From Flagellimonas taeanensis (lineage in GTDB: Bacteria > Bacteroidota > Bacteroidia > Flavobacteriales > Flavobacteriaceae): a stretch of DNA of 64,000 bases. Positions 43,143-51,481 of this stretch are shown piece after piece. The first letter of the stretch is position 1, and each line of letters starts with the position of its first letter. A program made the position numbers and the translations under genes. Location: assembly GCF_003584105.1 (NCBI RefSeq), contig NZ_QXFO01000027.1, positions 186,001-250,000 on the forward strand, read 5' to 3'. The notes below the pieces were generated by a model. It was given only the letters and a program-made list of their open reading frames with translations. It searched no databases and was not told the origin of the DNA.

Positions 43143-44141
43143 TCAAATGTTGATATTTACATAGACCGATAGCCTGTTCTTTGCTTCCACTTTACCATTG
43201 TTGAGGTTTTGTGAAATGGGCAACATGGTCGAAACCCCCAGGGCATACGTCCTGTAATTGATTTCAATGCCGCCTTTTCCAAAAAGGGCATTTCCGCCTG
43301 TATCGTTCACGGTCAATCCAAATTCTTCGTTTTCCTCAAAATGCTCGCCCCCAAGTCCAAGCTGCGGGGTGAGGGCAAAATCATTTCCGAAGTAATAGGT
43401 CTTGTAGGCGTTAAGGGCATAGTTGAATTGGTTACCGAACCTGTATTGCTTGTTGTTTTCTGTTTTGAAAGTATAGTTGGCCATGAGGGAAATCCCCCAA
43501 TTTCTATAGGTCATACCATAATTGGCCCCGAGAAGAAAGTCCCAACTGCCCGTGCCCAATTGAAAACTTGGGTTTACACTGCCTTCTAGATTTTCCTCGT
43601 CAAAGGTGCCCGTTGGTATTTTGACCCCTCCGCCAACTTGCAGCGTGTGTTCAGGTCTTATGGAGATGATGCTGTCCGGGGTCTGTTTCAGAACTTGATA
43701 AAACCCGAGGACGGTGGCATCCCCCAAGCCGTTGATGTGCTGTTCGGATTGATTGGAAAATGTTCTGGTGTGGAATTGGTAGGGTAGCACGGCATTCACA
43801 ATGAATTTTTTCCCCATGGGCAATTGTGTCCACAGCTGGACGGTATTGAAATCTTCATCCATCCAAGGCGAGTTGGCAAAAATGCCATCCCTGGAACGGT
43901 ATTTTTGGCCGATGTACCGTAGGCCTAGAAAATTGTTGTTAAGTCCGGTGCCAAAGCCCATGCTGCCTCCATTTCCCCCACAACCACAGGTGTCGCAAAA
44001 ATCGTCATAGCGCATAAGCATTGATAAATGGCTGGAAGGGCAAGGGGGTTTGGGCATTGTGTTTCCCTGTAGTGCGGAAATGCCCAATATCAAAGTGAGT
44101 ATGGATAAAATATACGTTTTCATCTGTTGTTTTTTATTCAT
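43143..44141 (-). CDS. Outer-membrane beta-barrel with Cys-rich N-terminus
   Basis: 332 residues from the ATG at 44139-44141. Signal peptide (1-27), then a short Cys-bearing segment with Cys34 and CDTCGCGG (Cys49, 52, 54), then about 270 residues of amphipathic beta strands ending in VNINI, typical of outer-membrane barrels. Fragments such as NTVQLWTQLPMGKKFIVNAVLPYQF recall transporter-type barrels sometimes labelled MetA-pathway-like. The CxxCxC region could bind copper. It is 8 bp downstream of the MbnH-like gene, so it is part of that operon. Substrate unknown. Confidence 0.78.
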   Translation of the reverse strand: MNKKQQMKTYILSILTLILGISALQGNTMPKPPCPSSHLSMLMRYDDFCDTCGCGGNGGSMGFGTGLNNNFLGLRYIGQKYRSRDGIFANSPWMDEDFNTVQLWTQLPMGKKFIVNAVLPYQFHTRTFSNQSEQHINGLGDATVLGFYQVLKQTPDSIISIRPEHTLQVGGGVKIPTGTFDEENLEGSVNPSFQLGTGSWDFLLGANYGMTYRNWGISLMANYTFKTENNKQYRFGNQFNYALNAYKTYYFGNDFALTPQLGLGGEHFEENEEFGLTVNDTGGNALFGKGGIEINYRTYALGVSTMLPISQNLNNGKVEAKNRLSVYVNINI

Positions 44142-44149
44142 TTCGTGGA

Positions 44150-45184
44150 TCAATATTCTGCAAAGCGTTCGTCTGCAATAAATTCAGTATCGGTAAGGGT
44201 CCCCAAAAAAGCGATCAACACCTCCTTTTCGGCATCGTCCAAGGAAATCCCCAATCTCCCCTCTGTTTTCAGCAAAGGGTCCAATGTGGGGGAATCCTGT
44301 ACGCCATTTTGGTAGAAGTTCAATACGGATTCCAGACTACCAAACCTTCCATCGTGCATATAGGGGGCCGTGAGCGAAACATTTCTTAGGCTGGGCACTT
44401 TGAACTTGTAGTTGTCACTGGCGCTTCCGCTTACTTCTGCGCGCCCTAGGTCGTTCAGGTTGGGATTGGGCGGTAGGCCATTGTTCCGGAAACTACCATC
44501 GGAAAATAGGTCGGTGGTGTGGCAACTGGCACACTTTTGCTGAAAGATGGACAACCCCCGTAGCTCTTGGTCGGTCAGGGATACCCCGTTCTCGTTCCGT
44601 ACGTATTTGTCATATTTGGAATTGTAGGAGACCATCATGACCATAAACTGGGCCATGGCCTTTAGGAAGTTCTCATGGTTGACCCCACCTTCCTCAAAAG
44701 CGGCATTGAAAGCTTTTTGGTATTCGTTGTCCGCTTGAAGTTTCTCAAGGACGCCGGTCATGGTTTCGCCCATCTCCACTTCGTTGGTGATGGGAATGAT
44801 GGGAAACAGGTCCAGATGGTTCGTGGCGCCGTCCCAAGCGAATTCCGAAAAAAAGGCCATGTTGGCAATGGAAGGGGTGTTTCGTCTCCCTTCCTTGTCA
44901 TCGATGCCGTGGCTGAACTGGTGTCCGTGGTGTGTAAAGGAAAATCGCTGTTCATGGCAAAAACCGCAGGAAATGAATCCGTTGGCAGACAGTTTTCCGT
45001 CATAGAACAATTTTTTCCCCAATTCAAAACCAAATTGGGTAGGAGGATTTTCGTTCACATTATAGACCATCGGCGGAAAGTTGGAGGGAACAGTTACAGG
45101 CAATGCCACATCTATATATGTTCCATTGTCGTTGCTGCAAGCACCCAATGCCAACAATACGGACGCCCATAAAAGATATTTCAT
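44150..45184 (-). CDS. Di-haem cytochrome-c peroxidase family protein, MbnH/MauG-like
   Basis: 344 residues, lipoprotein (lipobox LGACS, Cys16). Two haem c sites: CGFCH (73-77) and CASCH (218-222). Core features of the CCP/MauG family are PPTQFGFELGKKLFYDGKLSANGFISC and NVSLTAPYMHDGRFGSLESVLNFY. Standing next to an MbnP-like gene, it is probably the MbnH type, which oxidises a tryptophan in MbnP to kynurenine; a peroxide-detoxifying CCP is the alternative. A 22-bp hairpin (45207-45228) lies between the two genes. Confidence 0.85.
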   Translation of the reverse strand: MKYLLWASVLLALGACSNDNGTYIDVALPVTVPSNFPPMVYNVNENPPTQFGFELGKKLFYDGKLSANGFISCGFCHEQRFSFTHHGHQFSHGIDDKEGRRNTPSIANMAFFSEFAWDGATNHLDLFPIIPITNEVEMGETMTGVLEKLQADNEYQKAFNAAFEEGGVNHENFLKAMAQFMVMMVSYNSKYDKYVRNENGVSLTDQELRGLSIFQQKCASCHTTDLFSDGSFRNNGLPPNPNLNDLGRAEVSGSASDNYKFKVPSLRNVSLTAPYMHDGRFGSLESVLNFYQNGVQDSPTLDPLLKTEGRLGISLDDAEKEVLIAFLGTLTDTEFIADERFAEY

Positions 45185-45206
45185 GTGTTTGCTGTTTTGT
45201 AGTTAA

Positions 45207-45228
45207 GGGCTGTCCGTTAAGACAGCCC
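45207..45228 (-). other. Intercistronic hairpin between mbnP and mbnH-like genes
   Basis: GGGCTGTC and GACAGCCC with a six-base loop. No T-run follows on the minus strand, so it may adjust mRNA stability rather than terminate. Confidence 0.5.
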
Positions 45229-45243
45229 ATCACAAATTTTCTT

Positions 45244-46044
45244 TTAATGGGATTCCCCGCTTCCGTTGTGGACATGGTCCACAGTGAACATTTTTGAAGC
45301 ATTCGCCGCTATTTGGGGTGATTTTTCCTCACTGATCATGATAACGGCTTGTTCACTCAAGGCGATTTTGTTTTCCCCGTCAAGGATGTTGCCCGCATCC
45401 ACGACAAGGTGGATGATTGGGTTCGTGTCACCACTCACCAATGCTTCGGAACCTAAGTCCAAAGTGGTTTCTTTATAGTTGTCCAAGCTAGATCCGTGGC
45501 TCCCCATGTGGACCACAAAGTCTGTGGCATCGGTTACGGTCGGGGAAGTAAAGGTGCCTTCAAAATTGAGGAATTTGTATCCTGCCTGCCATGACCACAT
45601 CATGTTGGTGTTCTCCGCCTCGGTCAACAAATTTCCTTGTCCCTCGGCACCTTGAAGGTATTTTTCTTGGTCCACACCTATGCCAAAAGTGAGAGAAGTA
45701 TATTTTCCCGCGGGAACATTGTTAAGGACCACTTCGGTGTTGCCGGTTTCCTCGTTCACAATAAAGTAGCCCTCATCTTTTGGATAGGTAAAGACAGTAC
45801 CGTTTTTATCGGTCAGCCTAAAATTGCCCACAATGTAGTTGAGTCGGTTGATGGTGAGCGTCTCATTCTGGGAATTGGTATAACTTGAAGTGCCCAAAAG
45901 GAGATCGTCCCCGGCCACGCTATTGTCAAATTCGATGCGTACCGTTCCGTTCCCAGTCAGTTCCGTGGCATTGTCATCGTTGCTGCATGAGGAAACAAAA
46001 GCGAAGAACAATAGTATAATGGATAGTTTATAAAATGATTTCAT
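45244..46044 (-). CDS. MbnP-like copper-binding lipoprotein
   Basis: 266 residues from the ATG at 46042-46044; the longer frame begins at TTG 46053. Lipoprotein (lipobox FVSSC, Cys20). The MbnP family hallmark TNMMWSWQAGYKF is present, with Trp150 and Trp152; in Methylosinus MbnP one such Trp becomes kynurenine and copper binding depends on it. Also typical are INRLNYIVGNFRLTD, VPAGKYTSLTFGIGVD and a His-bearing C-terminus (FTVDHVHNGSGESH). It is encoded before its likely partner MbnH and an outer-membrane barrel. Confidence 0.87.
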   Translation of the reverse strand: MKSFYKLSIILLFFAFVSSCSNDDNATELTGNGTVRIEFDNSVAGDDLLLGTSSYTNSQNETLTINRLNYIVGNFRLTDKNGTVFTYPKDEGYFIVNEETGNTEVVLNNVPAGKYTSLTFGIGVDQEKYLQGAEGQGNLLTEAENTNMMWSWQAGYKFLNFEGTFTSPTVTDATDFVVHMGSHGSSLDNYKETTLDLGSEALVSGDTNPIIHLVVDAGNILDGENKIALSEQAVIMISEEKSPQIAANASKMFTVDHVHNGSGESH

Positions 46045-46225
46045 AATTTTCAATAGTTAAGCGTTTGGAGTCCCATGCTTCCAAGGCATAGGTTTCCAGT
46101 TAAACAAAATGATGAATGGATTACAGATGATTACATTGAAAATGCGATATCTGTAACTGTTGTGCACAGCGACATTGCTTCATGCATGGGTGCAAGAAGC
46201 TTTTATGTCAGTGAAATATTGAAAA

Positions 46226-46594
46226 TCAGCAATTGGGAGGGTGGAAAATGGAACCGATAAACTGTCTGGGTCCATTGGGGATCAGAAGGGGCAATACATT
46301 TTTGTCTGTTTCTAGCCCATTAAAATCGAAAAGCAGGATGTCTACAAAACCTATGGGATATTCCTTAAGGTCTATTGCGGGAAGGTTCTGTTTTTTTTCG
46401 TTCTGTTCTTCTTGGAGCATTTTGGCCAAATAACACTTTCCGTTACAGTCCATCATGGGCTTGTCCTTGTTGATACAGAGGTATTCGGCGATGTAGTCTT
46501 GGTTCACCACATACTCAAATACGGGAAGTACAGGCTTTAGCATGGCCACCATGTATAGCAGTGTAAAAAATATGGGTAGACCGTGACTTTTCAA
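46226..46594 (-). CDS. Small Cys-bearing membrane protein, copper-cluster type
   Basis: 122 residues, TTG start at 46592-46594. An N-terminal hydrophobic helix (GLPIFFTLLYMVAMLKPVLPVF) is followed by NQDYIAEYLCINKDKPMMDCNGKCYLAKML. The C-N-G-K-C-Y-L motif is familiar from short Bacteroidota proteins next to copper-handling genes, where it may hold a metal; I know no assigned function. First gene of the MbnP cluster; 182 bp to mbnP. Confidence 0.65.
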   Translation of the reverse strand: MKSHGLPIFFTLLYMVAMLKPVLPVFEYVVNQDYIAEYLCINKDKPMMDCNGKCYLAKMLQEEQNEKKQNLPAIDLKEYPIGFVDILLFDFNGLETDKNVLPLLIPNGPRQFIGSIFHPPNC

Positions 46595-46697
46595 GCGTCA
46601 AAAGGTTTGTCTGGCAAAGATAGAAAAGAAAGAATAACCAACTGTCCGTAGAATGTATTTCAGACGAATGATTCCTTTTTTTTGTCAAGAAGTAAAA

Positions 46698-47189
46698 TCA
46701 AGCCACGAGCAACTCCTTTTCCAAGGCCAAAAAATTCACTAGGACACTTTTGGAATCATAGATGGGGACTATTTTGATCTGGCACAGATAGCTTTCCCCA
46801 TTTTTTCGATAATTCAAAATGGAACCCGCAAAGTGTCGGTCCTGTTCTAGGCCGTTCCGGATTTGCTGTTTGCTTACTTTGGATGTTCGGGGCCCTTGAA
46901 GAAAGGAAGGTCTTTTGCCTAAAACATGTTTTTTGGGGTATCCCGTCATTTCTTGGAAACCGTCGCTTACCCAAACGATGTTTTGATAGGGGTCGGTAAT
47001 GACCAATGCGTCATAGGTTTCGAGTTGTATCAAATCTTCAATAGAGTCCCCGATCTTCCCTTTGAGGATGGATTTGACCTGCCTTACATCGGCATCTTTC
47101 CTGAGTTGTTCGAGCAGTTTGCGGTAGTACTCCGAATAGATATCGAAGCACAGCAAGGGAGAGATGAATTTTTTTCCTTCTACGTTCAT
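46698..47189 (-). CDS. LOV-like PAS protein lacking the photoactive cysteine
   Basis: 163 residues. A PAS domain (about 58-160) with the LOV layout: DALVITDPYQNIVWVSDGFQEMTGYPKKHVLGKRPSFLQGP, then GLEQDRHFAGSILNYRKNGESYLCQIKIVPIYD. LOV photoreceptors carry GxNCRFLQ; here the segment reads GKRPSFLQ (residues 91-98), with Pro94 in place of Cys. Flavin photoadduct chemistry is thus not possible, though flavin binding might remain. Residues 1-55 are helical. It lies 52 bp after metE and may be co-transcribed. Confidence 0.85.
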   Translation of the reverse strand: MNVEGKKFISPLLCFDIYSEYYRKLLEQLRKDADVRQVKSILKGKIGDSIEDLIQLETYDALVITDPYQNIVWVSDGFQEMTGYPKKHVLGKRPSFLQGPRTSKVSKQQIRNGLEQDRHFAGSILNYRKNGESYLCQIKIVPIYDSKSVLVNFLALEKELLVA

Positions 47190-47241
47190 AAGTGTATGAC
47201 AATTGAATTTGGGGCCGATGTCTGCATCGGCCCCGTTGATG

Positions 47242-49563
47242 TTAATGTGAAGGATGTTCTACGGTATCCCTCATTTGCCGGGCTGCGGAAACCATGGTCT
47301 TCAAGGCTTCCTTGGTTTCTTTCCATCCCCGGGTCTTCAATCCGCAATCCGGGTTTACCCAAATTTTGGATGCGGGCAGCACGTTTTGGGCCTTTTTGAG
47401 GAGTTCCAAAATTTCATCGGAAGACGGAACTCTTGGTGAATGGATGTCATAAACACCTGGTCCGATGTCGTTGGGATAATCGAACTCTGAAAAAGCATCC
47501 AAAAGCTCCATCTGTGATCGGGAACATTCGATGGTGATCACATCGGCATCCATGTCCGCAATGTCCTTGATGATGTCGTTGAACTCCGAATAGCACATAT
47601 GTGTATGGATCTGTGTGGAATCCTCCACACCGCTCGTGGACAGCTTGAATGCTCCAATGGCCCAGTCCAGGTAGGCTTTCCAATTCTTTTTTCGCAAAGG
47701 TAGTCCCTCGCGTATCGCAGGTTCATCTACCTGTATGATCTGAATGCCTGCTTTTTCAAGATCTACCACTTCGTCAAGAATGGCCAGGGCAATCTGGTTG
47801 CAGGTAATGGAACGGGCTTGGTCGTCCCGCACGAACGACCATTGCAGAATGGTAACCGGCCCTGTGAGCATCCCTTTTACGGGTTTTTCTGTCAATGATT
47901 GCGCAAAAGCGGTCCAGAACACCGTCATGGGCTTGGGTCTTGACACATCCCCGAAAATGATGGGGGGTTTCACGCATCGTGAGCCATAGCTCTGTACCCA
48001 CCCATTTTGGGTAAAGGCAAAACCTTCCAACTGTTCGCCGAAATATTCCACCATGTCGTTGCGTTCAAACTCACCGTGCACGGGCACATCGAGACCGATC
48101 TCTTCTTGAAAGTGTATCGCCTTTTCGGTCTCTTTTTTTAGAAAATCGATGTATTTCTGTTCGTTGAGATCCCCTTTCTTGAACAGGGACCGGGCCTGCC
48201 TCACCTCTGGGGTCTGGGGGAAGGAGCCGATGGTCGTCGTGGGGAAGATCGGCAGTTTTAAATGTGCGGCTTGTAAGACCTTTCTTTTTTCAAAGGGAGA
48301 TGTCCTTCGGAAGTCGCTTTCGTTGAGGTGTTCCACCCGTTTTTTTACCTCGGGTTTATGGATCCGCGTGGAGTCCTTCCTTTTCTCCATCGAGGCCAAA
48401 TTGTCCTTGAAGAGCTGGTGGGAGGTATATTGGGGGATTTCTGCAAGTGTTTTGAGGCTTTGGAGTTCCTCCAGTTTCTGTTTGGCAAAGGCCATCCAGT
48501 CCTTCACTTCCTTTGGAAGTGTTTTTCCGTGGCTCTCCAAATCCAGATCATTGGGTACGTGCAGGAGCGAACAGGATGGGGAGATGATGATGCGGTCTTC
48601 ACCCAATTGCTTTTTTGCTTTGTGGATATATTCCAAGGAATGTGCAAAATCATTTTTCCACACATTGCGACCGTCCACCACACCCAATGACAGGGATGTT
48701 TTTTCTCCAAGCTTTCCAGATTCCAAAACTTCGTCCAATAGATCGGGGCTTCGTTTCAGGTCCAGATGTATGGTACAGACAGGTAATGAAAGCACCGCAT
48801 CTAGATTATCCCCGAAACCTTCAAAATAGCTGGCCAACAGAATTTTTAATGAGGGAAACTTCTCGGCTATTCCCTGATATACTTTGGTAATGGCCTCTTG
48901 TTCCCCGGCCGTCAGATCTGTGGCAAGAATGGGTTCGTCCATTTGGACCCAAGTGGCCCCCTCTTCCACCAATTTCTCCAAAAGGATATGGTAAACAGGA
49001 AGTAGTTTGGGCAATAGGTCGAGCCTATGGAACCCGTCCTCTTTTTCCTTGCCCAGCAGTAGATAGGTCACAGGGCCCAAAAGAATAGGTTTGGTCTGAA
49101 TTCCCAAGGCCTTGGCCTCGTTGAACTCATCGATGATTTTTGTGGAAAGTAATCCAAATTCCTGGTCCTTTTCAAATTCTGGGACGATGTAGTGATAATT
49201 GGTGTCGAACCATTTGGTCATTTCCATGGCGATGACGTCCATTTCTTCTTTCTGATACCCCCTTGCCATGGCAAAATACAGGTCCATAAGGTTTCCTTGG
49301 GATTCCTTCACATCGAAATAACGTTTGGGAACGGCCCCGACCATTAGGGTGGTGTCCAAAACCTGATCATAAAAGGAGAAGTCGTTGGAAGGGATCAGGT
49401 CGATACCTTTTTCGTGTTGGAGCATCCAGTTTTCCTTTCGGATACGCTTTCCGGTTTCCAACAGGTCCCCCAAAGAGGTCTTGCCGGACCAATACGTTTC
49501 GCAGGCCCTTTTCAGCTCACGGTGGGCCCCGATTCTTGGGTAGCCCAAATTGCTTGTTTTCAT
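47242..49563 (-). CDS. metE: Cobalamin-independent methionine synthase
   Basis: 773 residues from the ATG at 49561-49563 (MKTSNLGYPRIGAHRELK); an upstream ATG at 49590 is unlikely. It transfers methyl from 5-methyltetrahydrofolate-triglutamate to homocysteine. Zinc-site motifs are THMCYSEF and NPDCGLKTRGW; the two-barrel layout is visible with TTTIGSFPQTPEVR at the second barrel start. It is controlled by the upstream cobalamin riboswitch, so it is used when vitamin B12 is scarce. Confidence 0.97.
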   Translation of the reverse strand: MKTSNLGYPRIGAHRELKRACETYWSGKTSLGDLLETGKRIRKENWMLQHEKGIDLIPSNDFSFYDQVLDTTLMVGAVPKRYFDVKESQGNLMDLYFAMARGYQKEEMDVIAMEMTKWFDTNYHYIVPEFEKDQEFGLLSTKIIDEFNEAKALGIQTKPILLGPVTYLLLGKEKEDGFHRLDLLPKLLPVYHILLEKLVEEGATWVQMDEPILATDLTAGEQEAITKVYQGIAEKFPSLKILLASYFEGFGDNLDAVLSLPVCTIHLDLKRSPDLLDEVLESGKLGEKTSLSLGVVDGRNVWKNDFAHSLEYIHKAKKQLGEDRIIISPSCSLLHVPNDLDLESHGKTLPKEVKDWMAFAKQKLEELQSLKTLAEIPQYTSHQLFKDNLASMEKRKDSTRIHKPEVKKRVEHLNESDFRRTSPFEKRKVLQAAHLKLPIFPTTTIGSFPQTPEVRQARSLFKKGDLNEQKYIDFLKKETEKAIHFQEEIGLDVPVHGEFERNDMVEYFGEQLEGFAFTQNGWVQSYGSRCVKPPIIFGDVSRPKPMTVFWTAFAQSLTEKPVKGMLTGPVTILQWSFVRDDQARSITCNQIALAILDEVVDLEKAGIQIIQVDEPAIREGLPLRKKNWKAYLDWAIGAFKLSTSGVEDSTQIHTHMCYSEFNDIIKDIADMDADVITIECSRSQMELLDAFSEFDYPNDIGPGVYDIHSPRVPSSDEILELLKKAQNVLPASKIWVNPDCGLKTRGWKETKEALKTMVSAARQMRDTVEHPSH

Positions 49564-49737
49564 TGCTAAAGCTTTTATAAAATTGAACAATTAGATAAAA
49601 GCTCCCTAGCTCAACTCCGCAGTGCCCTGAACAAGAAGAACGCCCAAGATTTTTCCACCGGATGACCAAGGGGAAAGGATAAGGGGACGCCCGACCTGCC
49701 CTATACGCGAAGGCACCGTCAAAATCCTACAAAGTAG

Positions 49738-49925
49738 GAACGATATGGGCAGGTATCCTGGCTTGTCCGATTTTTGCCAGCCTTCTCATCCCGTAGGACA
49801 ATGGCTCTTTTGGCAAAAACATGCTATCCCAAAATGGGATCGGACTTACAGTTGCGCGTCAGCTCGTGATTTGCACACGATTCCCTTTTAATCCCGACCT
49901 ATGTCGGAAACCCTTATCGTTTTGA
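49738..49925 (-). promoter_or_regulatory. Cobalamin riboswitch upstream of metE
   Basis: Read on the minus strand, 5' to 3': GCAAATCACGAGCTGACGCG, CAACTGTAAGTCCG, ACGGGATGAGAAGGCTGGC and the B12 box AGCCAGGATACCTGCC (49748-49763). These are the conserved blocks of the cobalamin aptamer. A CCTAC/GTAGG hairpin follows as a probable expression-platform element. The aptamer sits about 180 bp upstream of metE and should repress it when cobalamin is bound. Confidence 0.92.
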
Positions 49926-50204
49926 TAAAGAAATTAAGTAAAGAACTTATGGGCGTAAAAGTAGGCAATATTCTGCTCAATTGGATAGGCCAGGTTATTT
50001 GTGGAGAAAATAGTACTGCCGAATGACACTTATCAGCTTTTCTGGAAAGGGCACTTTTTAAGTTTGTTACAGTGATTTTTTGGCCACAAAATGGGAATGT
50101 TGATAAAAGTGTTGAGAACCTCATAGGGCCAATGTGAAATCCAAGTAAAGAAAATATGAATTTTACAATCGAGCTATTTCGTGCAACTCCAAAAAGTTTT
50201 CCAA

Positions 50205-51479
50205 ATGCATATTTCTCATATCACTAAAAGAGATTTTAGTACCCAAACATTTGATTTACACAAGATTACCAGTGCTATTCTAAAGGCCATGACCGCAGTG
50301 GACCATGGGCAGATCAGTGATGCGCAGGCCATTGCCGACAATGTCCAACGTACTTTGCTGGAGCGAAAGAGCAAGGACGAGCAGTATGTGCCGACCGTGG
50401 AAGAGGTACAGGATGTTGTGGAGAACGAGCTTATGAACAGTGAGTTCCATGACGTGGCCAAAGCATACATTATTTATAGGAACAAGAGGGCCCAAATGCG
50501 CCAAACGGACATTTTTGAAAAGCGCATCAACCTGAAGCCCTACGAGTATCCACAATTGTACGAATACGTGCCTGCGATCAGGCACTCGTATTGGATCCAT
50601 ACCGAGTTCAACTTTACCAGCGACATCCAGGATTTCAAATCTGGCCTGAGCGAAGTTGAAAAAAGTGCCATCAAGAACACCATGTTGGCCATATCCCAAA
50701 TAGAGGTGGCGGTAAAGACATTTTGGGGGGATATTTACCATCGCATGCCCAAACCGGAAATAGGGTCCGTGGGGGCCACTTTTGCCGAGAGCGAGGTGAG
50801 GCACCACGATGCCTATTCCCATTTGTTGGAGATATTGGGCCTCAACAACGAGTTTGAGAACCTCAAGAAAAAGCCCGTTATTATGAAACGGGTGCAGTAT
50901 TTGGAGACTGCCCTAAAAAATGCCAAGAGCGAGAACAACAAGGAATATGCTGAGTCCATTTTGCTCTTTTCCCTGTTCATCGAGCACGTTTCCCTCTTCT
51001 CCCAGTTCTTGATCATCATGGCGTTCAACAAGCATAAAAACATGCTCAAGGGAATTTCCAACGTGGTCGAGGCCACCTCCAAGGAAGAACAGATCCATGG
51101 CGATTTCGGAATCGATGTCATCAACATCATCAAGAAGGAGCATCCTGAATGGTTTGATCAGGAGTACAGGACCATGATCCAAGAAATATGCGAAGAGGCC
51201 TACCAATCGGAGAGCAAGATCGTGGATTGGATCTTTGAGGAAGGCGAACTTGACTTTTTGCCCAAGGCCGTGGTGAACGAATTCATCAAAAATCGATTCA
51301 ACAACTCGTTGGAGAGCATAGGCATTGCCAAAATATTCGATGTCGATCAAAAACTATTGGCACAGACCGAATGGTTCGATGACGAGATCATAGGAACAAA
51401 ACACGGAGACTTTTTTGTGAAAAGATCCATCAACTATAGCAAGAGAACACAAAGTATAACCAGCGACGACCTTTTTTAA
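50205..51479 (+). CDS. nrdB: Ribonucleotide reductase beta subunit with N-terminal ATP-cone
   Basis: 424 residues from the ATG at 50205; the GTG at 50181 is less likely. Residues 1-100 form an ATP-cone (ITKRDFSTQTFDLHKITSAILKAM, QYVPTVEEVQDVVENELM), followed by the dimetal radical domain. Glu197, His200 and Tyr204 (ESEVRHHDAY) match the Glu, His and radical Tyr of class Ia NrdB, and IEHVSLFSQF and SKEEQIHGDFG hold later ligands. ATP-cones are normally on NrdA; on NrdB they act by driving inactive oligomers when dATP is bound, as shown for a Leeuwenhoekiella enzyme. nrdA follows 2 bp later. Confidence 0.95.
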   Translation: MHISHITKRDFSTQTFDLHKITSAILKAMTAVDHGQISDAQAIADNVQRTLLERKSKDEQYVPTVEEVQDVVENELMNSEFHDVAKAYIIYRNKRAQMRQTDIFEKRINLKPYEYPQLYEYVPAIRHSYWIHTEFNFTSDIQDFKSGLSEVEKSAIKNTMLAISQIEVAVKTFWGDIYHRMPKPEIGSVGATFAESEVRHHDAYSHLLEILGLNNEFENLKKKPVIMKRVQYLETALKNAKSENNKEYAESILLFSLFIEHVSLFSQFLIIMAFNKHKNMLKGISNVVEATSKEEQIHGDFGIDVINIIKKEHPEWFDQEYRTMIQEICEEAYQSESKIVDWIFEEGELDFLPKAVVNEFIKNRFNNSLESIGIAKIFDVDQKLLAQTEWFDDEIIGTKHGDFFVKRSINYSKRTQSITSDDLF

Positions 51480-51481
51480 TT

